The position numbers and the translations under genes are program-made. Positions 15,366 to 20,234 of a DNA stretch of 20,234 bases are shown piece by piece. Position 1 is the first letter of the stretch; each line of letters begins with the position of its first letter. The notes under the pieces are model-generated. The model did no database searches and was not told where the DNA came from. It saw only the letters and a list, made by a program, of their open reading frames with translations. The stretch is from a gamma proteobacterium symbiont of Bathyaustriella thionipta (GTDB lineage: Bacteria; Pseudomonadota; Gammaproteobacteria; Chromatiales; Chromatiaceae), in NCBI GenBank assembly GCA_025656895.1, contig JAHXHF010000170.1:12658-32891 (forward strand). The letters are read 5' to 3'.

Positions 15366-16817
15366 ATGTTTAGACGTACCAAGATTGTAGCCACACTGGG
15401 CCCGGCCACTGATGACCCCAGGGTTCTGGATGATGTCATCGCCGCCGGCGTGGATGTGGTGCGCTTGAATATGTCGCATGGCAGCCATGAAGAACAGGCA
15501 GAAAGAGCCGAGTCAGTACGCAACCGGGCACGTGCCAGTGGTCGTCAGGTAGGGGTACTGGTTGATCTGCAAGGGCCTAAAATTCGTATCGGTCGCTTCG
15601 TGGAAGGTTATATCACCCTGGACGAGGGTGATGAATTTTCACTGGATCTTGATTGTCCGGAAGATGCGGGTAATCAGCAGTCTGTCAATATCAGTTATGA
15701 AGATCTGATAACCGATGTCAGCCGTGGCGATACCTTGTTGCTGGACGATGGAGCGGTTGTCCTGTGGGTGAACGAGGTCAGTGGTTCGCGGGTAAATTGT
15801 CGCGTTACGGTGGGTGGCAAGTTATCCGACCGCAAGGGTTTGAACAAGTTGGGCGGTGGTCTGTCCGCGCCGGCTTTAACTGAAAAAGATAAACAGGATA
15901 TTATTTTCGCGGCCTCGATCGAAGCGGATTATCTGGCCGTTTCTTTTGTGCGTAACGCGGAAGATGTGAATGTTGCCCGCTCCCTGCTGAAAGATGCCGG
16001 TGGCAAGGCCGGTATTGTTGCCAAGATAGAGCGTGCAGAGGCACTGAATGATATAGAGGGAATTATAGATGCCTCTGATGTCATCATGGTGGCGCGTGGA
16101 GACCTGGGTGTGGAAGTGGGTGATGCCGAGTTGCCGGCTATCCAGAAAAACCTGATCTCAATGGCGCGCAGCAAGAATGGCGTGGTGATTACGGCCACCC
16201 AAATGATGCAGTCCATGATTGATAGCCCCATCCCGACCCGGGCCGAGGTTTTTGATGTAGCCAACTCGGTTCTGGATGGTACGGATGCGGTCATGTTGTC
16301 GGCTGAAACAGCCGCCGGACAGTTTCCGGCCAAGGCCATTGAGACGATGGGTCGCATTTGTGTAGAAGCGGAAAAACAGAAAAAAGCACGTCGTTCCCAT
16401 CATCGTCTGAACAGTGAGTTCGAGCATATTGATGAAGCGGTTGCGATGTCATCCATGTACGCGGCCAATCATCTGGGCGTGGCTGCCATTGCCGCTTTGA
16501 CCGAATCAGGTTCTACCGCGTTGTGGATGTCCCGCATCAGTTCGGGAATTCCAATCTATGCGCTCTCACAGGTCGTCGCCACTCGCCGCAAGGTTACCTT
16601 GTATCGAGGCGTATGTCCGCTCAGTTTTGAAGTCTCACAATTGGACCCTGTCATGGTGGTGGGTGAGTCGGTAGAAGAATTACTGCGTAGAGGGGCTGTG
16701 CGTGAAGGCGACCTGGTGATTGTGACCAAGGGCGGAGTGGATGGCCTGGCGGGTGGCACAGATACTTTACGAATTGTAAAAGTAGGCAAACATCTGGCGG
16801 AAGAGCAGCCGGAATAA
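15366..16817 (+). CDS. pyk: Pyruvate kinase
   Basis: Makes pyruvate and ATP from phosphoenolpyruvate. The 483 residues resemble the PykA (type II) group. Seen: RRTKIVATLGPATDDP at the N-terminus, VVRLNMSHGSHEEQ (31-44), LVDLQGPKIRIG, the B-domain with LLLDDGAVVL, IVAKIERAEALNDIEGII (catalytic Lys and Mg-binding Glu), MVARGDLGVEVG, and the signature ITATQMMQSMIDSPIPTRAE. The C-terminal allosteric domain is complete (EEQPE end). It starts 33 bases after pgk with GGAG before the ATG, and is followed by a 110-base AT-rich gap before fba. Confidence 0.95.
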   Translation: MFRRTKIVATLGPATDDPRVLDDVIAAGVDVVRLNMSHGSHEEQAERAESVRNRARASGRQVGVLVDLQGPKIRIGRFVEGYITLDEGDEFSLDLDCPEDAGNQQSVNISYEDLITDVSRGDTLLLDDGAVVLWVNEVSGSRVNCRVTVGGKLSDRKGLNKLGGGLSAPALTEKDKQDIIFAASIEADYLAVSFVRNAEDVNVARSLLKDAGGKAGIVAKIERAEALNDIEGIIDASDVIMVARGDLGVEVGDAELPAIQKNLISMARSKNGVVITATQMMQSMIDSPIPTRAEVFDVANSVLDGTDAVMLSAETAAGQFPAKAIETMGRICVEAEKQKKARRSHHRLNSEFEHIDEAVAMSSMYAANHLGVAAIAALTESGSTALWMSRISSGIPIYALSQVVATRRKVTLYRGVCPLSFEVSQLDPVMVVGESVEELLRRGAVREGDLVIVTKGGVDGLAGGTDTLRIVKVGKHLAEEQPE

Positions 16818-16927
16818 AATACTTCGTGGCTTTTGAAACATTAATTTCTAATTAAATTTTATTAACAGCCTGAAACAATAAGGTTGTAAACTTTGAACAT
16901 CGATCTGATCAACAAGAGGGAAAGTAA

Positions 16928-17992
16928 ATGGCTCTAATCTCAATGCGACAACTGCTGGATTATGCTGCTGAACATGATTTCGGTATGCCGGCATTCAATG
17001 TAAATAATATGGAACAGGTGCATGCCATCATGCAGGCTGCTGATGAAACCGATAGCCCGGTTATTATGCAGGGTTCTGCGGGTGCACGTTCCTATGCGGG
17101 CGAACCATTTTTGCGCCATCTGATTACCGCTGCTACAGAAATGTATCCTCATATCCCGGTTGTTATGCATCAGGATCATGGTTCCGAACCGGCTGTATGC
17201 CTGCGCTCCATTCAGTCCGGCTTTACTTCCGTGATGATGGACGGCTCACTGATGGCTGATATGAAGACGCCTTCCAGTTTTGAATATAATGTCAGCACGA
17301 CTGCGGAAGTGGTTAAAATGGCGCACGCCGGTGGTGTCACGGTTGAAGGTGAATTGGGTTGTCTGGGCTCTTTGGAAACTGGTGAAATGGGTGAAGAAGA
17401 TGGCCATGGCGCTGAAGGCAAACTGGATATGGATCAGTTGCTAACCGATCCCGAAGAAGCCGCGCAGTTTGTTAAACAGACAGGCGTAGATGCTCTTGCG
17501 ATTGCTATTGGCACTTCTCACGGTGCTTACAAATTCACCAAAGAGCCCACTGGCGATATCCTGCGTATTGACCGCATCAAGGAAATTCATGCGCGTATCC
17601 CGAACACCCATCTGGTTATGCACGGTTCTTCCTCTGTGCCGCAGGAATGGCTGAAAATCATCAACAGCTATGGCGGTGAAATGGGGCAGACCTATGGTGT
17701 GCCGGTTGAAGAAATCCTGGAAGGTATCAAGCACGGTGTGCGCAAGGTGAATATTGATACCGATCTGCGTATGGCTTCTACCGGTGCGGTACGTAAGTTT
17801 ATGAGTGAGAATACCGCAAATTTTGATCCGCGCAAATTCCTCAAGGCTTCAACCGAAGCGATGAAGGGCATTTGCAAAGCACGCTATGAAGCCTTTGGTT
17901 GTGCCGGTCATGCCAGCAAAATCAAGCCGATTTGCCTGGATGATATGGTGGCTCGCTACGCTAGTGGAGAACTGGATCAAAAAGTCAGCTAG
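16928..17992 (+). CDS. fba: Fructose-bisphosphate aldolase, class II, Calvin-cycle subtype
   Basis: Zinc aldolase joining dihydroxyacetone phosphate with glyceraldehyde-3-phosphate or, in the Calvin cycle, with erythrose-4-phosphate. Full-length at 354 residues. Signatures: GMPAFNVNNMEQ (19-30), VVMHQDHGSEP with the zinc and catalytic residues at 81-85, VTVEGELGCLGSLETGE, AIAIGTSHGAYKF, LVMHGSSSVPQEWL and VRKVNIDTDLRMA. The ARSYAGEPFLRHLI insert and the overall length fit the CbbA-type subgroup rather than E. coli FbaA. GAGGG precedes the ATG. The 110-base AT-rich upstream gap could hold its own promoter, for example TTGAAA near 16834, but no clear -10 goes with it. The gene closes the carbon block before a strong terminator. 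Confidence 0.95.
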   Translation: MALISMRQLLDYAAEHDFGMPAFNVNNMEQVHAIMQAADETDSPVIMQGSAGARSYAGEPFLRHLITAATEMYPHIPVVMHQDHGSEPAVCLRSIQSGFTSVMMDGSLMADMKTPSSFEYNVSTTAEVVKMAHAGGVTVEGELGCLGSLETGEMGEEDGHGAEGKLDMDQLLTDPEEAAQFVKQTGVDALAIAIGTSHGAYKFTKEPTGDILRIDRIKEIHARIPNTHLVMHGSSSVPQEWLKIINSYGGEMGQTYGVPVEEILEGIKHGVRKVNIDTDLRMASTGAVRKFMSENTANFDPRKFLKASTEAMKGICKARYEAFGCAGHASKIKPICLDDMVARYASGELDQKVS

Positions 17993-18010
17993 GCTTTTGG
18001 TCTTTTAAAT

Positions 18011-18038
18011 AAAAAGGGCGCTTCAGGCGCCCTTTTTT
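18011..18038 (+). terminator. Strong bidirectional Rho-independent terminator
   Basis: GGGCGC (18016-18021) and GCGCCC (18027-18032) pair round TTCAG, extended by AAAAA on the left and TTTTTT on the right. It lies about 20 bases after the fba stop. On the minus strand the same hairpin is followed by TTTTTATTT, so it can also end the purC-side operon. Confidence 0.93.
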
Positions 18039-18080
18039 ATGTCTGATTGATTGTGCCTGCTAAGCTAAGCCGTAACTTTA

Positions 18081-18105
18081 CTGTCTGCATGAATACATGC
18101 GACAG
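18081..18105 (-). other. Stem-loop just after the sulfotransferase-like gene
   Basis: CTGTC-T-GCATG and CATGC-GACAG pair round a 4-base loop with one bulged base, 6 bases beyond the minus-strand stop. No T-run follows; the true terminator is probably at 18011-18038. Confidence 0.5.
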
Positions 18106-18110
18106 GAAAA

Positions 18111-19172
18111 TCATTCAATACGTTTTTTAGCGTACTCGCAGGCTGAATCTTTTGTTATCATCTCCTTATCCAGATTGCCATAAATCTGATGATCGGAAAG
18201 GCCGCAGTCAATCAGTAACTGGCGGCAGCAAGCTACTTCATCCTGGCTGAATGAATCATAGGGGCGCAGCAGACGCCATGGCAATTCTTGCGTTTGGGTG
18301 GCGCTGAGATCAGGGTCTGGTAATTCGGACATAACTGTCATTTCGCTGTTCGCCGTCCATTTATCTCCAATGAACTGGCTGAGAATCTTAAGGCTGTCCT
18401 GCGGTTGGCGAAAAAGGCTTTCGTGACTGATGGTGGAAACCCGGGGATATTTGGCTGCCAGCATGCGGAACATGGCGTTGATCAGGGCTGTGGAGAGTAC
18501 CTGCTGCAAGGAAAGTTTTTCGCGTTCATTTTTTATATGCTTCAAAATATGGGCAGTATGTAATACCGGTTTATAACCCAGCGGTAAAAAATGCAGAAGA
18601 AAGGCCGGCTGTAATAACGAGTTAAATTCATATTTGAATAAATACTGTTGCGCTACGGGTAAAGAAAAGACCCGATCAGCTGTTCGTACCGGATCACGCA
18701 GCATGAGTAAACTGGGGATCTGCAGCTGGCGAATAATGGCCTCAAGCAGAAGAGGAGCCTGTTGTTCCTTGATAAGAACCGGGTTTGCTTCCGTAGAGGT
18801 GCGTTTGCTCCGGTATGGCTCCAGTTTAGCTTGCTGGCTATTGCCTAAAAGACGCAGAACACGTACTGCCGGGTGGTGTTGCGGAATATCTTTGTGGTAA
18901 TCACTGGCAAGCCGCTCGGAGTGACGGCCTAGCTGCAGGGGCGGCTTGATGTTTGCCAAAGGGTCAATAAAGCAGGCGGCATCCGGCAGGCTTTTTAACA
19001 GTAATTCGGTAAGCCAGTCAACGTGGCTGCCTTGCAGACCGAATATGAGACGTAATAAGGCGTCATCTTCAGACAGGCCGGCATAGCTACCAAAAGTATG
19101 CTCAAATTTTTTACGCCATAGCCATTCATGTGTCTGACTGGCGATACCTGAAAGAGTATTTTTATTGGCCAT
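18111..19172 (-). CDS. Uncharacterised protein, possibly sulfotransferase-like
   Basis: A 353-residue protein that I cannot place firmly. Two stretches recall sulfotransferase-type P-loop proteins: LLRLIFGLQGSHVDWLTELLLKSLPD (about 40-65) has the layout of the 5'-phosphosulfate loop that opens many of these enzymes, usually written G..RSGTT.L, but its Gly-Ser-His lacks the usual Arg and Thr residues. LLMLRDPVRTADRVFSL (about 154-170) resembles the 'RDP' strand that binds the 3'-phosphate. Later, VSTISHESLFRQPQDSLKILSQFIG is like the 'yE.L..dp...l..i..Fl' segment of the family. No signal peptide or membrane segment is evident. It follows purC by 18 bases on the same strand and may be co-transcribed, although no good ribosome-binding site precedes its ATG. 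The altered P-loop could mean a different substrate or no catalysis. Confidence 0.75.
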   Translation of the reverse strand: MANKNTLSGIASQTHEWLWRKKFEHTFGSYAGLSEDDALLRLIFGLQGSHVDWLTELLLKSLPDAACFIDPLANIKPPLQLGRHSERLASDYHKDIPQHHPAVRVLRLLGNSQQAKLEPYRSKRTSTEANPVLIKEQQAPLLLEAIIRQLQIPSLLMLRDPVRTADRVFSLPVAQQYLFKYEFNSLLQPAFLLHFLPLGYKPVLHTAHILKHIKNEREKLSLQQVLSTALINAMFRMLAAKYPRVSTISHESLFRQPQDSLKILSQFIGDKWTANSEMTVMSELPDPDLSATQTQELPWRLLRPYDSFSQDEVACCRQLLIDCGLSDHQIYGNLDKEMITKDSACEYAKKRIE

Positions 19173-19190
19173 AGGCTGTTTAACTAAAAT

Positions 19191-20090
19191 TTAATCACTG
19201 TTGGGGTGAGTGCTTGTGAGCAACTTTTCCGCCTGCTGATATTTTTCTGCTGTCTTAAGAATAACATCTTCCGGCAACGTGGGAGCCGGAGCCTGCTTGT
19301 TCCAATCCAGTGTTTCCAGATAATCACGTACAAACTGTTTGTCAAAACTGGGTGGACTGATACCCGGGCGGTATTGATCTGCCGGCCAGAAGCGCGACGA
19401 ATCCGGTGTCAGGACCTCATCAATAAGATGCAGTTGTCCCTTGTCATCCAGACCAAATTCAAATTTTGTATCGGCAATAATGATGCCTCGCTGAAGCGCA
19501 TAGACGGCCGCAGACTGGTACAGATGAAGGCTGATGTCACGGATACGGGTTGCCAGATCTTCGCCCAGAAGGTCTATGGTCTGCTTGAAATTAATATTTT
19601 CATCATGTTCGCCAACAGCCGCTTTGGTGGAGGGGGTGTAGATGGCTTCAGGTAATTTATCAGCAAGTTGCAGCTGGGCAGCTAACGGGATGCCACAAAC
19701 CGTGCCATTTCGTTGGTAATCCTTCCAGCCGGAACCAATCAGATAGCCCCGTACAATAGCTTCAATGGGTACAGGTTTCAGACGTTTTACCAGCATCGCT
19801 CTGTCACCCAGACGGGTTCTGAGGGCGGCGTCCGGAATGACGTTTTGTAGTGGCAACTCAGAAAGCTGGTTGGGAATGAGTGAAGCGGTGCGCTGGAACC
19901 AGAAGTTGGATAGCCGCGTTAACACTTCACCTTTGCCGGGGATGGCCTGCGCTAAAATGACATCGAAAGCGGATAAGCGATCGGTGGTTACAATCAGCAG
20001 ATGTTCAGCATCTACGCTGTAGATGTCGCGAACCTTGCCACTGTTGATGAGGTCGAGATGGGGGATGTCAGAGGTATGAAGTGCGTGCAT
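19191..20090 (-). CDS. purC: Phosphoribosylaminoimidazole-succinocarboxamide (SAICAR) synthase
   Basis: ATP-dependent ligase of purine synthesis that joins aspartate to CAIR. Its 299 residues make it the longer form (yeast Ade1-like) rather than the roughly 240-residue E. coli type. Seen: SGKVRDIY near residue 17, TTDRLSAFDVI, PIEAIVRGYLIGSGWKDYQ, EHDENINF, IIADTKFEFGLDDKG and LIDEVLTPDSSRFWPAD, which together cover the nucleotide, CAIR and metal sites. The ATG at 20090 matches the family start. A perfect TATAAT lies about 27 bases upstream with a 9-bp inverted repeat over its -35 region. The next gene downstream is only 18 bases away. Confidence 0.95.
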   Translation of the reverse strand: MHALHTSDIPHLDLINSGKVRDIYSVDAEHLLIVTTDRLSAFDVILAQAIPGKGEVLTRLSNFWFQRTASLIPNQLSELPLQNVIPDAALRTRLGDRAMLVKRLKPVPIEAIVRGYLIGSGWKDYQRNGTVCGIPLAAQLQLADKLPEAIYTPSTKAAVGEHDENINFKQTIDLLGEDLATRIRDISLHLYQSAAVYALQRGIIIADTKFEFGLDDKGQLHLIDEVLTPDSSRFWPADQYRPGISPPSFDKQFVRDYLETLDWNKQAPAPTLPEDVILKTAEKYQQAEKLLTSTHPNSD

Positions 20091-20116
20091 ACTTTTGGCC
20101 GTATATTAAAAATGGA

Positions 20117-20144
20117 ATTATACTGTGCTACAGGAAACAGGCAA
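20117..20144 (-). promoter_or_regulatory. Probable purC promoter
   Basis: Minus strand TATAAT (20122-20117) is a perfect -10. A weaker -35, TTGCCT (20144-20139), lies 16 bases upstream. The predicted message would start about 20 bases before the purC ATG. Confidence 0.65.
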
Positions 20145-20155
20145 AATGTTTCCTG
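20131..20155. promoter_or_regulatory. Perfect 9-bp inverted repeat, possible operator
   Basis: CAGGAAACA (20131-20139) and TGTTTCCTG (20147-20155) are exact inverted copies with a 7-base spacer, and the spacer region holds the purC -35. A dimeric repressor bound here would block purC. It does not match the E. coli PurR box as I know it (ACGCAAACGTTTGCGT). No regulator is assigned. Confidence 0.5.
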
Positions 20156-20212
20156 ATTACCCCCATGGCTCAGCCATGCTCAACAACCGCTGAGGCATTG
20201 GAGGTGTACGTA

Positions 20213-20234
20213 GTGCAACATAAGCAAGCCTTGG
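20213..20234 (+). CDS. Start of an unidentified gene, cut by the right edge
   Basis: A GTG start at 20213 has an excellent GGAGGT site seven bases upstream and an open frame to the window end (Met-Gln-His-Lys-Gln-Ala-Leu). Seven residues are too few to name a product. The same frame is open from an ATG at 20165, but that has no ribosome-binding site. The gene would be divergent from purC. Confidence 0.45.

Noticed and set aside
14745..15488. Long minus-strand open frame of 247 codons antisense to pgk and the start of pyk
   Set aside because: Shadow of two strongly conserved enzymes; its protein is His/Arg/Cys-rich with no recognisable motif, and no ribosome-binding site or promoter was seen.
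20165..20234. ATG at 20165 as the start of the right-edge gene
   Set aside because: No ribosome-binding site precedes it and it lies in a palindrome; the in-frame GTG at 20213 has an excellent GGAGGT.

Overview
The window looks like a chromosomal housekeeping region of a gammaproteobacterium. The grounds are the Chp-type (type IV pilus) chemosensory genes, the metK/ahcY/metF arrangement with an S-adenosylhomocysteine riboswitch, and a tkt-gap-pgk-pyk-fba block whose aldolase is of the Calvin-cycle class II subtype. That carbon block resembles those of autotrophic or one-carbon-using gammaproteobacteria, but no RuBisCO, phosphoribulokinase or hexulose-phosphate gene lies in the window, so the lifestyle is inference. 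No phage genes, transposases, CRISPR array, tRNA or rRNA were seen.

Layout. (1) 1-3064, plus strand: the 3' part of a large CheA-like hybrid kinase (ChpA/PilL type) cut by the left edge, followed with a 4-base overlap by a ChpC-like CheW protein. The window opens inside a perfect 9-bp tandem repeat coding for Ala-Glu-Ala. (2) 9048-3070, minus strand: one apparent operon, metK - ahcY - metF - bioA - rsmE. It makes SAM, removes SAH, supplies methyl groups and includes two enzymes that consume SAM. Two different riboswitches appear to sit in it: a SAM-II/SAM-V-type aptamer with a terminator ahead of metK, and an SAH riboswitch between metK and ahcY. A 139-bp imperfect palindrome lies between ahcY and metF. 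(3) 9110-10765, plus strand: an unrecognised 344-residue protein divergent from metK, then a thioredoxin-fold protein. (4) 10961-17992, plus strand: tkt, gap, pgk, pyk, fba, closed by a strong bidirectional terminator. (5) 20122-18111, minus strand: purC followed by a possible sulfotransferase-like gene. At the far right a divergent plus-strand gene has only just begun.

How it works together. The methyl-cycle operon is the most informative part. MetK makes SAM; the SAM aptamer at the 5' end of its transcript would stop transcription when SAM is plentiful. SAH left by methyl transfer would be sensed by the second riboswitch, which would raise AhcY. MetF supplies methyl-THF for remethylation of homocysteine. 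BioA (SAM as amino donor) and RsmE (SAM as methyl donor) follow with overlapping reading frames. The carbon block handles triose and pentose phosphates between sedoheptulose/fructose phosphates and pyruvate.

The sequence is mostly ordinary core genome. The notable parts are the dual riboswitch arrangement, a visible antiterminator pairing in the metK leader, the palindromic element, the coding microsatellite and the two poorly characterised genes. All family assignments are by recognition of motifs; no database search was possible.
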